From Tannerella sp. (lineage in GTDB: Bacteria > Bacteroidota > Bacteroidia > Bacteroidales > Tannerellaceae): a stretch of DNA of 7,729 nucleotides. Positions within the stretch are counted from its first letter, which is position 1. Each line of letters opens with the position of its first letter. Shown here piece by piece: positions 1 to 6,130 of the stretch. The stretch is taken from positions 1-7,729 of the forward strand of contig JAITAY010000312.1 in assembly GCA_031283915.1 (NCBI GenBank), read 5' to 3'. The notes under the pieces are model-generated. The model worked only from the letters and a program-made list of their open reading frames with translations. It made no database searches and was not told the origin of the DNA. A program made the position numbers and the translations under genes.

Positions 1-104
1 GTCCCCTTATCCCCTAAAAATGTCAAATAATGATGAATGGTGAATGATGAAATCCGCTATCCGGCCATGCCTCCGCAGGGCTTTAGCCCCATTCCCCCAC
101 ATGG

Positions 105-124
105 CCGTCAGTTTTAACTGACGG
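105..124. repeat. Short palindrome CCGTCAGTT-TT-AACTGACGG
   Basis: The arms 105-113 and 116-124 are perfectly complementary over 9 bp, with a 2-base centre. There is no T-tract after it, so it is not an obvious terminator. It has the same character as the micro-palindromes in the spacer after 4053 and probably belongs to the dispersed palindromic sequences common between Bacteroidales genes (recalled, not checked). Confidence 0.6.
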
Positions 125-302
125 GAAAAAGGCGGAAATGAGTGGTTAATGATTCGTAGAATAGCGGTTGGTAGCTCCGTGATATGACGAAGCCGTCCGA
201 GCAAACCCTCACTTCTGTTTCTTTCCCTCCAACTGCCGCTTTTCTGCCAACCGCCCTCTACTAACTACTAGCTACTAACTACCCCTTTATGCATAGAATG
301 AT

Positions 303-317
303 ACCGCGTGCAGTATA
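303..317 (+). repeat. 15-bp dispersed motif ACCGCGTGCAGTATA, copy 1
   Basis: This is identical over 15 bases to the reverse complement of 4292-4306 and matches 4497-4511 at 13 of 15 positions. It lies 41 bp left of the large inverted repeat. It is followed by TTCGTGTCATTCGTGCAATT, which itself repeats TTCGTG. The function is unknown. Confidence 0.55.
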
Positions 318-358
318 TTTTCGTGTCATTCGTGCAATTCGTGGACAAACCCGGTAAG

Positions 359-385
359 AATAGCGCCTCAAAAAACGATTTAGCC
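359..385 (+). repeat. Inverted repeat, left arm
   Basis: This 27-base arm begins AATAGCGCCTC and ends GATTTAGCC. It pairs base for base with 474-448 except at 375 and 376. Outside the arms the flanks (358, 475) do not match, and inside them 386/447 do not match, so the boundaries are sharp. Confidence 0.85.
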
Positions 386-398
386 GGTTGACAACAAG

Positions 399-430
399 TT
401 TGTGCGGAAGAAAAATAAACTGTATTTTTG
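399..430 (+). promoter_or_regulatory. Bacteroidetes-type promoter inside the inverted repeat
   Basis: TTTG at 399-402 and TATTTTTG at 423-430 are separated by 20 nt, which fits the Bacteroidetes sigma-factor consensus (TTTG, 19-21 nt, TAnnTTTG) exactly. Transcription should start near 436-438, giving a leader of about 80 nt before the ATG at 518. The right arm of the inverted repeat therefore lies in the leader RNA while the left arm is untranscribed. A TTGACA at 388-393 has no good partner 17 bp downstream, so I do not use it. Confidence 0.75.
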
Positions 431-447
431 CAATCATCTGTTTTTGG

Positions 448-474
448 GGCTAAATCTGTTTTTGAGGCGCTATT
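448..474 (-). repeat. Inverted repeat, right arm
   Basis: This is the inverted copy of 359-385, matching at 25 of 27 positions. A partial direct copy of its core lies just to its left: ATCTGTTTTTGGGGC at 436-450 against ATCTGTTTTTGAGGC at 454-468 (14 of 15). It lies between the predicted transcription start and the start codon at 518. Confidence 0.85.
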
Positions 475-517
475 ATTCAATGACAGGATGTTTAACTAAT
501 ATAACTTATAAAAGAAA

Positions 518-1972
518 ATGAAGAAAACAATTTGTATGATTGCGTTATGCGCATTAACGGTAACCGGCACACGGGCGCAGGAGAAACCCAAACTTGCGTT
601 TCACGGGAATGGCAGGTTTAAGATTGCACAGTTCACCGACATTCACTGGGTGCACGGGGAACCCACCTGTGCCAAAGTGATAGAGACCATCAAGGCCGTG
701 CTGGCCGCCGAGAAGCCCGATGTGGCCATTCTCACGGGCGATGTGGCGTACAGGGTGCCCGACAGGGAGCCGTGGACGGACATCCCGAAAATCTTTGAAG
801 ACGCCCGAACGCCGTTTGCCGTCACTTTCGGTAATCACGACGGCGAAGCCGGTACCCGAATCTCACGCGCGGAAATCATGGACATCCTGAGCCGTTCGCC
901 CTGGTTCTTGGGCGAAAAAGGCCCGGAAGACATCCACGGCGTGGGAAATTACGTGTTGCCGGTCTGCGGTTCGAAAGGCAACCGACCGGCCGCCCTGTTG
1001 TATTGTTTTGATTCCAACGCCTATTCGACCGATCCGAAGTATGGCACCTATGCCCCGATTTATTTCGACCAGATAGCATGGTATCGCAGGCGGAGCGACG
1101 CCTTCGCCGCCGGCAACAACGGGAAGCCCTTGCCGGCGCTGGCTTTTTTCCATATCCCCCTGCCGGAATACCGTCATGTCATCGGACAGAAAAACACCCT
1201 CGGCACCTGCGAAGAAACACCCTGCCCGCCGGACTATAACACGGGACTGCTCGGTTCTTTCATCGACAAACGGGATGTGATGGGCGTCTTTGTCGGGCAC
1301 GACCATGCAAACGATTATATCGGCATCGAACACTACGTCGCCCTGGCCTATGGCCGTGTCTCCGGCTGGGAGGCCTACGGCAGGCTGGAACGTGGTGCAC
1401 GCATCATCGAACTCTTTGAAGACGAGTTCGTGTTTGATTCCTGGATACGCACGCCGAAAGGCGCCGAACTGGTGTTTCATTATCCCTCGGCCATCACCTC
1501 TGTCGACGAGGAAACCATGACTTACCTCCCGGCCAGACAGGTCAATCCCCGCAAACAGGGTGTACGGTATACCTATTACGAAGGAGACTTCGGAACGGTG
1601 AAGAAAATCACCCCGGACAAGAAAGTGAGCGAGGGTATGATGCCGTATTTCTCGGTGAACGATGCGCCCTCGGAAGACCATTTCGCCTATGAATTCCGCA
1701 CGTGGATTAAAATCCCGGAACGGGCTGTATACAGCTTCTACACGGTTTCGGACGACGGTTCGCAGATTTATATCGACGACCAACTGGTGGTAGACAAGGA
1801 CTGGTCACACATCATGCGTGTCAACGGGAAAGTTGCCCTCGAAGCAGGCTTCCATGAATTGAAAGTGCTGTTCTACGACGACACCTGGGGACAATCGCTG
1901 GAGATTGGCTATTCAAGCAAGCATATTCGCGACAGGAAATTACCGGAAAACTGCCTGTTCATTGATAATTGA
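518..1972 (+). CDS. Exported calcineurin-like metallophosphoesterase with C-terminal PA14-like domain
   Basis: This 484-residue protein begins with a signal peptide (MKK, hydrophobic stretch, cleavage probably after TRA near residue 20), so it should act in the periplasm or outside the cell. The dinuclear-metal phosphoesterase motifs are all present: TDIH (D41, H43), GD (D75), GNHD (N106, H107), a later His (H212) and GHDH (H261, H263). Residues from about 349 to 470 resemble a PA14 domain, with YYEG, a VSDDGSQIYIDD core strand and a LEAGFHELKV strand. PA14 domains often bind carbohydrate, so the enzyme may be held on a glycan while it removes phosphate; the substrate is unknown. The ATG at 518 follows an AT-rich leader and gives an intact signal peptide. 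It is first in an operon with the GH127-like gene, whose frame it touches, and is probably controlled by the invertible promoter upstream. Confidence 0.88.
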   Translation: MKKTICMIALCALTVTGTRAQEKPKLAFHGNGRFKIAQFTDIHWVHGEPTCAKVIETIKAVLAAEKPDVAILTGDVAYRVPDREPWTDIPKIFEDARTPFAVTFGNHDGEAGTRISRAEIMDILSRSPWFLGEKGPEDIHGVGNYVLPVCGSKGNRPAALLYCFDSNAYSTDPKYGTYAPIYFDQIAWYRRRSDAFAAGNNGKPLPALAFFHIPLPEYRHVIGQKNTLGTCEETPCPPDYNTGLLGSFIDKRDVMGVFVGHDHANDYIGIEHYVALAYGRVSGWEAYGRLERGARIIELFEDEFVFDSWIRTPKGAELVFHYPSAITSVDEETMTYLPARQVNPRKQGVRYTYYEGDFGTVKKITPDKKVSEGMMPYFSVNDAPSEDHFAYEFRTWIKIPERAVYSFYTVSDDGSQIYIDDQLVVDKDWSHIMRVNGKVALEAGFHELKVLFYDDTWGQSLEIGYSSKHIRDRKLPENCLFIDN

Positions 1973-1989
1973 TGATTAATGATTCGAAT

Positions 1990-4053
1990 ATGAAATACAA
2001 TTGGCCCATTTCGATGTGGGGGATGCTGTTTCTTCTTGTTGCCGGATGCGGCGTGAAGACGCCATACGAGGTCGTAGACCGTCCGGATACAGACAAATCC
2101 AACACGCTGTACGTAAGTAACCGGACGCCACTGGCGCCTTCGCAGTTTGTGAAACTGCCGGCAGGCAGTATTCAGCCGGGCGGCTGGGTGAAAAAGATGC
2201 TTGAACGCCAGCGCGACGGCTTGTGTGGTCATCTGGGAGAAATCAGCGCGTGGCTCGACAAGGAAAACAATGCCTGGCTGAGCAAGGACGGGACAGGCGA
2301 TCACGGCTGGGAGGAAGTGCCCTACTGGTTGAAGGGTTACGGCGACCTGGCCTGCCTGCTGAACGACGAGGCCATGATCCGCGAGACAAAAACGTGGATT
2401 GAAGCCGTGTTGAACAGCCAGCGCGAGGATGGCTATTTCGGTCCCCGGATTCAGAAAAACGGATGTCCCGATTTGTGGGGAAACATGATTATGCTGTGGT
2501 GCCTGCAATCGTACTACGAATATTCAAACGACCGGCGGGTGATCTCTTTCATGACCCGCTATTTCCGGTGGCAGCTGCAACTCGACGAATCGCTTTTCCT
2601 CAAGGATTACTGGGAAAAAAGCCGCGGAGGCGACAACCTCTACAGCGTGTATTGGTTATATAACCTCACGGGCGATACGTTTCTGCTGGAGCTGGGCGAA
2701 AAAATTCACCGAAACACGGCCAACTGGATGCAGCCCGACAACCTGCCGAACTGGCACAATGTGAACATTGCCCAGTCGTTTCGCGAGCCGGCTACCTACT
2801 ATCTGCAAAGCCATGACAGCGCTCACCTGCAGGCCACGTATAACAATTTCCATCTGATACGCCGCCTGTACGGGCAAGTGCCCGGCGGCATGTTCGGCGC
2901 CGACGAAAACGCCCGCAAAGGCTATCACGACCCGCGGCAAGGCGTAGAGACCTGCGGCATGGTCGAGCAGATGTCTTCCGACCAAATACTGCTGCGCATC
3001 ACCGGCGACCCCTTCTGGGCAGATCATTGCGAGAATGTCGCTTTCAATACCTGGCCGGCTTCGATGATGCCCGACCTCCGGTCATTGCGTTACATCACCA
3101 GCCCCAACATGGTTTTGAGCGACGACAAGAATCATCATCCCGGCATCAACAATTCGGGACCTTTCCTGATAATGAATCCGTTCAGCAGCCGTTGCTGCCA
3201 GCATAACCATACGCAGGGATGGCCTTACTATGCCGGGAACCTCTGGCTGGCGACGCCGGACAACGGGCTACTGGCCGCCCTGTATGCCGAGAGTACGGTG
3301 AATGCCCGCGTCGGCGAGGGAGAGACCGTTCGGTTGGAACAAACAACGCATTACCCGTTCGACGAAACCGTCCGGATAACGGTAAGGGAAAGCGGACAAA
3401 CGGCTTTCCCGCTCTATCTGCGTGTGCCGGCATGGTGTCGCGAGGCAGTGGCTACGGTGACCGATATCAAAGGTAAAAAAACGACCGTCCGCGCCGGCGC
3501 ATCGCGTTATATCCGGATTCACCGCCGCTGGTCGGCGGGCGACGTGGTGGAATTGTCGCTGCCGATGCACCTGTTCGTCGACACTTGGCCGCAAAATGGT
3601 CACAGTGTCAGTGTCAATTACGGGCCGCTGACATTTTCCCTCCGGATAGAGGAGACTTACATCAAGAAAAACAGTCTCCAAACGGCGATCAGCGATTCCA
3701 AATGGCAAAAAACAGCAGATCCGTCCCGGTGGCCGTCGTATGAGATACACCCGGCCTCACCCTGGAACTACGGATTGTCGTTTGCCACGGCGCATCCGGA
3801 AACCTCGTTTGAGTTGGTACGAAAGAACTGGCCGGCGGATGATGCTCCGTTTACCGCTGCTTCCGTTCCGTGGATGCTCAAAGCCCGGGGCGCCCGTATT
3901 CCCGAATGGACGATAGACGAATACGGTTTGTGCGCCTTTGTACCGCAAAGCCCTGTAGCGACCGCCGAACCGGTAGAAGACATCATGTTGCTGCCGATGG
4001 GCGCCGCACGACTGCGCATTTCGGCCTTCCCGGTGGTCAAGTCGGGAGAATAG
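1990..4053 (+). CDS. GH127-like (DUF1680) glycoside hydrolase lipoprotein, putative beta-L-arabinofuranosidase
   Basis: I prefer the ATG at 1990 because it gives a lipoprotein signal: MKYN, a hydrophobic stretch, then a lipobox LVAGC with the lipidated Cys at residue 20. The ATG codons at 1969 and 1972, which overlap the upstream stop, would add seven or six polar residues. From 1990 the protein has 687 residues, close to the 658 of the characterised Bifidobacterium enzyme HypBA1. Family hallmarks are visible: an E-x-C motif in VETCG (E320, C322), a Cys pair in SRCCQHN (C402, C403), and an upstream acid (E306 in GADEN) suited to acid/base catalysis. In HypBA1 a Glu and three Cys at these places bind zinc, one Cys being the nucleophile. 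The C-terminal part (from about 410) should be beta-sandwich. Related families act on plant arabinan and other rare sugars, so the exact substrate is open. Confidence 0.85.
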   Translation: MKYNWPISMWGMLFLLVAGCGVKTPYEVVDRPDTDKSNTLYVSNRTPLAPSQFVKLPAGSIQPGGWVKKMLERQRDGLCGHLGEISAWLDKENNAWLSKDGTGDHGWEEVPYWLKGYGDLACLLNDEAMIRETKTWIEAVLNSQREDGYFGPRIQKNGCPDLWGNMIMLWCLQSYYEYSNDRRVISFMTRYFRWQLQLDESLFLKDYWEKSRGGDNLYSVYWLYNLTGDTFLLELGEKIHRNTANWMQPDNLPNWHNVNIAQSFREPATYYLQSHDSAHLQATYNNFHLIRRLYGQVPGGMFGADENARKGYHDPRQGVETCGMVEQMSSDQILLRITGDPFWADHCENVAFNTWPASMMPDLRSLRYITSPNMVLSDDKNHHPGINNSGPFLIMNPFSSRCCQHNHTQGWPYYAGNLWLATPDNGLLAALYAESTVNARVGEGETVRLEQTTHYPFDETVRITVRESGQTAFPLYLRVPAWCREAVATVTDIKGKKTTVRAGASRYIRIHRRWSAGDVVELSLPMHLFVDTWPQNGHSVSVNYGPLTFSLRIEETYIKKNSLQTAISDSKWQKTADPSRWPSYEIHPASPWNYGLSFATAHPETSFELVRKNWPADDAPFTAASVPWMLKARGARIPEWTIDEYGLCAFVPQSPVATAEPVEDIMLLPMGAARLRISAFPVVKSGE

Positions 4054-4058
4054 ACGAA

Positions 4059-4098
4059 AAAAAGAGGGTGTGTCAAAAGTCCGATACATCCTCTTTTT
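4059..4098 (+). terminator. Hairpin terminator of the phosphoesterase-glycosidase operon
   Basis: The arms 4059-4074 and 4083-4098 form a 16-bp stem with two G-U pairs (4068/4089 and 4072/4085) and an 8-base loop, starting 5 bases after the stop codon. The right arm ends in TTTTT, and the left arm starts within an A-tract, so it could also stop transcription coming from the right. Confidence 0.8.
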
Positions 4099-4196
4099 GT
4101 ATTCCGTTATGGAACAGGAAGTATGCGAACATCTGCCGTTTTTCGATACCATGCATCTTTTCAGCAAAAAAAGACTTGCCAAAACAGTGGATTTGT

Positions 4197-4221
4197 GTGC
4201 ACGTTTCCGCCAAACGTGCGC
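4197..4221. repeat. Hairpin with 10-bp stem
   Basis: The arms 4197-4206 and 4212-4221 (core CACGTTT/AAACGTG) pair with one G-U and a 5-base loop CCGCC. No T-tract follows directly; GGCTTTTTTCGG lies about 20 bases further on. It could be a weak terminator or a repeat unit. Confidence 0.45.
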
Positions 4222-4291
4222 ATGTTTGCGTCATTCGGACAGGCTTTTTTCGGCACTTGCGTAACATGAGTTCATCATATCTACCAGCTAC

Positions 4292-4306
4292 TATACTGCA
4301 CGCGGT
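4292..4306 (-). repeat. 15-bp dispersed motif ACCGCGTGCAGTATA, copy 2
   Basis: The minus strand reads ACCGCGTGCAGTATA, identical to 303-317. Both copies have TTCGTG close by on the plus strand (at 321-326 and 4312-4317). Confidence 0.55.
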
Positions 4307-4319
4307 GTAGTTTCGTGCA

Positions 4320-4388
4320 TTGCCCGTTAGGGTAAACATATCCATAGAAAACACCGGTTGTCAACCTGCCGGATTGCCCGTCAGGGCA
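4320..4388. repeat. Two direct copies of an ATTGCCCGTYAGGGYA palindrome
   Basis: ATTGCCCGTTAGGGTA (4319-4334) and ATTGCCCGTCAGGGCA (4373-4388) differ at two bases, and both fold on GCCC/GGGY with a 4-base loop. The change TA to CA at the 3' end alters a G-U pair to G-C, so the fold is kept. Confidence 0.5.
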
Positions 4389-4458
4389 TTCACCTCCTGT
4401 TTATGAATCCCTTAACAGGGAAAAGGGAAAAGGGATACCCGTTTTTCTATTGACAGGA

Positions 4459-4473
4459 TTCCCCTGCGGGGAA
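4459..4473. repeat. Palindrome TTCCCC-TGC-GGGGAA
   Basis: This is a 6-bp perfect stem with loop TGC. The core CCTGCGGG recurs at 5268-5275 within another palindrome, and its reverse complement is nearly present at 71-79. Confidence 0.5.
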
Positions 4474-4496
4474 GATATGCACCTGCACAAAATCAT

Positions 4497-4511
4497 ACCG
4501 CGTAAAGTATA
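4497..4511 (+). repeat. 15-bp dispersed motif, copy 3 (ACCGCGTAAAGTATA)
   Basis: This matches the copies at 303-317 and 4292-4306 at 13 of 15 positions. The change is GC to AA in the middle. The preceding bases ATACCGCG are shared with copy 1. Confidence 0.45.
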
Positions 4512-4528
4512 GCACAGTGGCAACATCC

Positions 4529-4571
4529 TGTGAAAAGAATCACGCCCGTTTTTCACAAGCCCTGAAAGGGC
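4529..4571. repeat. Two adjacent hairpins
   Basis: TGTGAAAA (4529-4536) pairs with TTTTCACA (4550-4557). Directly after it, GCCCT-GAA-AGGGC (4559-4571) forms a perfect 5-bp triloop hairpin. The second form, AGCCCTGAAAGGGC, is to my recollection widespread between genes in Bacteroidetes. Confidence 0.5.
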
Positions 4572-4708
4572 GGAATCTGTTGATAATAATTGCTTCCGCC
4601 TTCTCAAGAGGAGAAGGTGCATCGGCAGGCCATACCTTTATTGAATACTCACACCTTTTTATCTGTACATATCATTTATTTTCGTCCCTGAAGTATCATC
4701 CCTAAGCG

Positions 4709-4766
4709 GCCTTCACAGAAGGCTTAACGGGCGCGAGAATCTGAATGGCGACCGAAGCCATTCAGA
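4709..4766. repeat. Two adjacent hairpins (GCCTTC/GAAGGC and TCTGAATGGC/GCCATTCAGA)
   Basis: The first hairpin is 4709-4714 with 4718-4723. The second is a 10-bp perfect stem, 4740-4749 with 4757-4766, and a 7-base loop. The two lie 16 bases apart. The second is the longest perfect stem in this spacer and has no T-tract, so it is more likely a repeat unit or part of an RNA than a terminator. Confidence 0.5.
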
Positions 4767-4778
4767 CCTGACATTCAT

Positions 4779-4937
4779 ACGGGGCTGAACAAGTTAGAAG
4801 CATTTTTTAAAAGTGACAATTTGTAAGTTCAAGGCTGATATATTGCTTTTGCGCTTACGATTTGTCGTTATATAGCTTGAATAGTTTCAAAATAGAAAGT
4901 GTCAAAAGCATAGTTTGGACTTTTTTTTCAGCCCCGT
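4779..4937. repeat. 159-bp AT-rich stretch bounded by an 11-bp inverted repeat
   Basis: ACGGGGCTGAA (4779-4789) is perfectly inverted at 4927-4937 (TTCAGCCCCGT). The inside is AT-rich, with a further imperfect inverted pair (GCTGATATA near 4833 and TATATAGC near 4871) and T8 just before the right arm. I see no target-site duplication. It could be a small non-autonomous element or a structured RNA closed by a terminal stem. The opening GGGGCTGA resembles tmRNA, but no tRNA-like 3' end or GGATTCGA follows. Confidence 0.4.
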
Positions 4938-5003
4938 CTCACCTATGCCCTTCTCGAAAAGTTAAACTTCCTTATCTCAGTGAACTTTTTCCGTATTTTG
5001 TTT

Positions 5004-5034
5004 GTTGTTGTTGTTCGCAAAATACATATCTTTG
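5004..5034 (+). promoter_or_regulatory. Bacteroidetes-type promoter ahead of the CT-repeat leader
   Basis: TATCTTTG at 5027-5034 fits TAnnTTTG exactly. Upstream, TTG at 5005-5007 stands 19 nt away, and a fuller TTTG at 5001-5004 stands 22 nt away. The stretch 5004-5015 is (GTT)4, so loss of one GTT would bring TTTG to 19 nt. Transcription should start near 5041, about 20 nt before the ATG at 5062 and about 357 nt before the GTG at 5398. Confidence 0.6.
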
Positions 5035-5061
5035 TTCCCATTTGTTAGGAAGTAAAGAAAG

Positions 5062-5373
<312 letters not shown>

Positions 5374-5379
<6 letters not shown>

Positions 5380-5391
5380 CCATTAACCATT
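5374..5391 (+). repeat. CATTAAC heptamer tandem repeat
   Basis: CATTAAC is repeated at 5374-5380 and 5381-5387, then continues as CATT. It ends six bases before the GTG at 5398 and supplies the TAA stop of the upstream frame, so it forms the translation-start context of that gene. Confidence 0.6.
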
Positions 5392-5397
5392 ATTGTC

Positions 5398-6087
5398 GTG
5401 TTTTACGTAAGAATCAACAAAATCAGAGTTTTCAACAATCGCGAGGGGTTCCTCGGATGGTTCAACCGGAGCGCCGAGATGCGCATTTACAGTTACGTTG
5501 CGGCATCGACTGCCGTCCCAACCGTCCCTGCTGTTCCTACCACCGCCGACCTGCTTGCCCTCACCCCCGACCAGCGCCGCGAAAAGCTGCTGGAGGCCGT
5601 CCTGTCCGAAGCCGGGCGTTTCGCCCAAAGCTACAGCTTAGCCGTCGACCGCGTGAAGGACAACCAGAGCCTGACCTTCGGCGAAGCCGGCATACTTGTT
5701 TACCAGAGCGACGCCATTCCCGACCTCCTCGACATGCAGCTCTGGGTCATCGAATCCGACGAGGATGTGCGCACGTTCACCCTTGAGGCCGACAAAGTCG
5801 TGGACAGCGACGCCTTCAAGGGGCTGCTGATTGCCCTCGAAGCCGCCCTGACGGTCACAAACCCCGTGCTGTCGGGCATCATCGGCGTGAGCGCCGTCGT
5901 TGCCAACCTCCTGCGGCAGAAGCTGCGCGCCAACAAAGACGACCTGGCCGGCTTCTGGCAGCTCAGCCTCAACCGGAAGGAGCACTACCCCCATGGCGCG
6001 CGCGACCGACAGGACACGCCCGACACCACCGGAAACATCCTGGTAGACTATACGCTGTTCGGATTTGAAAACAGCACCACCGTCTGA
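5398..6087 (+). CDS. Hypothetical protein with central hydrophobic helices
   Basis: I cannot assign this 229-residue product to a named family. It probably starts at GTG 5398, which keeps a strand-like N-terminus (FYVRINKIRVF); the next ATG (5479) would remove it. There is no signal peptide. Visible features are an Ala/Pro/Thr/Val linker (about 36-50), a helical segment (51-80), strand-like segments (98-120), a strongly hydrophobic helical pair (about 140-173) followed by a basic turn, a LNRKEHYPHG motif (191-200) and a closing strand NILVDYTLFGFE. The beta-rich ends with a helical insert suggest a C2-like or similar beta-sandwich; that is a guess. I have the impression that proteins with the YPHG and VDY...FGFE motifs occur as hypotheticals in other Bacteroidetes. 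The gene is GC-rich and sharply unlike its AT-rich leader. Its 166-bp gap to the next gene leaves an operon uncertain. Confidence 0.75.
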   Translation: MFYVRINKIRVFNNREGFLGWFNRSAEMRIYSYVAASTAVPTVPAVPTTADLLALTPDQRREKLLEAVLSEAGRFAQSYSLAVDRVKDNQSLTFGEAGILVYQSDAIPDLLDMQLWVIESDEDVRTFTLEADKVVDSDAFKGLLIALEAALTVTNPVLSGIIGVSAVVANLLRQKLRANKDDLAGFWQLSLNRKEHYPHGARDRQDTPDTTGNILVDYTLFGFENSTTV

Positions 6088-6130
6088 ACCGGGATTCATG
6101 TGATTTTATGATGACGATGATGGAAATACA

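Larger units (their letters stand above)
1..358. other. Gene-free stretch upstream of the invertible promoter
   Basis: I see no convincing gene here. Open frames on the minus strand are short, have no recognisable protein character, and run through palindromes and simple repeats. The stretch holds a 9-bp palindrome (105-124), an 11-bp direct repeat CTACTAACTAC at 258-268 and 272-282 separated by TAG, a T/A/G-rich ATGATGAATGG-like tract at 29-52, and one copy of a 15-bp motif (303-317) that recurs in the spacer after 4053. It ends at the left arm of the large inverted repeat. If that segment inverted, its promoter would fire leftwards into this stretch. Confidence 0.6.
359..474. other. Candidate invertible promoter segment (inverton)
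   Basis: Two 27-base arms (359-385 and 448-474) are inverted copies of each other with two adjacent mismatches (375/458 and 376/457). They enclose 62 bp that contain a full Bacteroidetes-type promoter directed at the gene at 518. Invertible promoters between inverted repeats are well known in Bacteroides, where serine or tyrosine recombinases flip them to give ON/OFF expression of capsule, outer-membrane and glycan-use loci. In the orientation given here the promoter is ON for the phosphoesterase and glycosidase operon. The reverse strand of the spacer shows no comparable promoter, so inversion should silence the operon. No recombinase is encoded in the window. A simple RNA hairpin is a poor alternative, because the left arm lies upstream of the predicted transcription start. 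Confidence 0.72.
4099..5003. other. Gene-free spacer of about 900 bp rich in short palindromes
   Basis: No frame here shows a signal peptide, a family motif or sustained coding character, and I found no tRNA-like or rRNA-like sequence. The spacer holds at least seven hairpin-forming units of unrelated sequence, two copies of a 15-bp motif also found at 303, a 7-base tandem repeat GGGAAAA at 4418-4435, and a 159-bp stretch bounded by inverted repeats (4779-4937). Part of it (about 4100-4265) may be a dispersed non-coding repeat that gets mis-annotated as short ORFs; I cannot confirm that from one window. Confidence 0.6.

Noticed and set aside
258..282. CTACTAACTAC direct repeat as part of a CRISPR array or attachment site
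   Set aside because: There are only two copies with a 3-bp spacer and no cas genes or integrase nearby. It is a simple-sequence tract.
388..416. Sigma-70 style promoter from TTGACA at 388-393
   Set aside because: The bases 17 nt downstream (AAAAAT) are a poor -10. The Bacteroidetes-type boxes at 399-430 fit exactly.
268..480. 70-codon minus-strand frame spanning the invertible promoter
   Set aside because: It runs through both arms of the inverted repeat and the promoter and has no protein character.
863..1783. 306-codon open frame on the minus strand inside the phosphoesterase gene
   Set aside because: The plus strand carries all phosphoesterase motifs over the same bases. The minus frame has no recognisable family character and arises from GC-biased codon use.
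1969..1989. Upstream ATG codons at 1969 and 1972 as the start of the GH127-like gene
   Set aside because: They overlap the previous stop and would place polar residues before a complete lipoprotein signal that begins at 1990. They cannot be fully excluded, since stop/start overlap is common in operons.
4070..4354. Overlapping short frames on both strands after the terminator
   Set aside because: They overlap each other and the terminator hairpin, are rich in Cys/Arg without a domain pattern, and look like a non-coding repeat read as protein.
4779..4937. tmRNA, suggested by the opening GGGGCTGA
   Set aside because: There is no GGATTCGA-type T-loop, no tag reading frame and no CCA-like tRNA end, and the stretch is too short.
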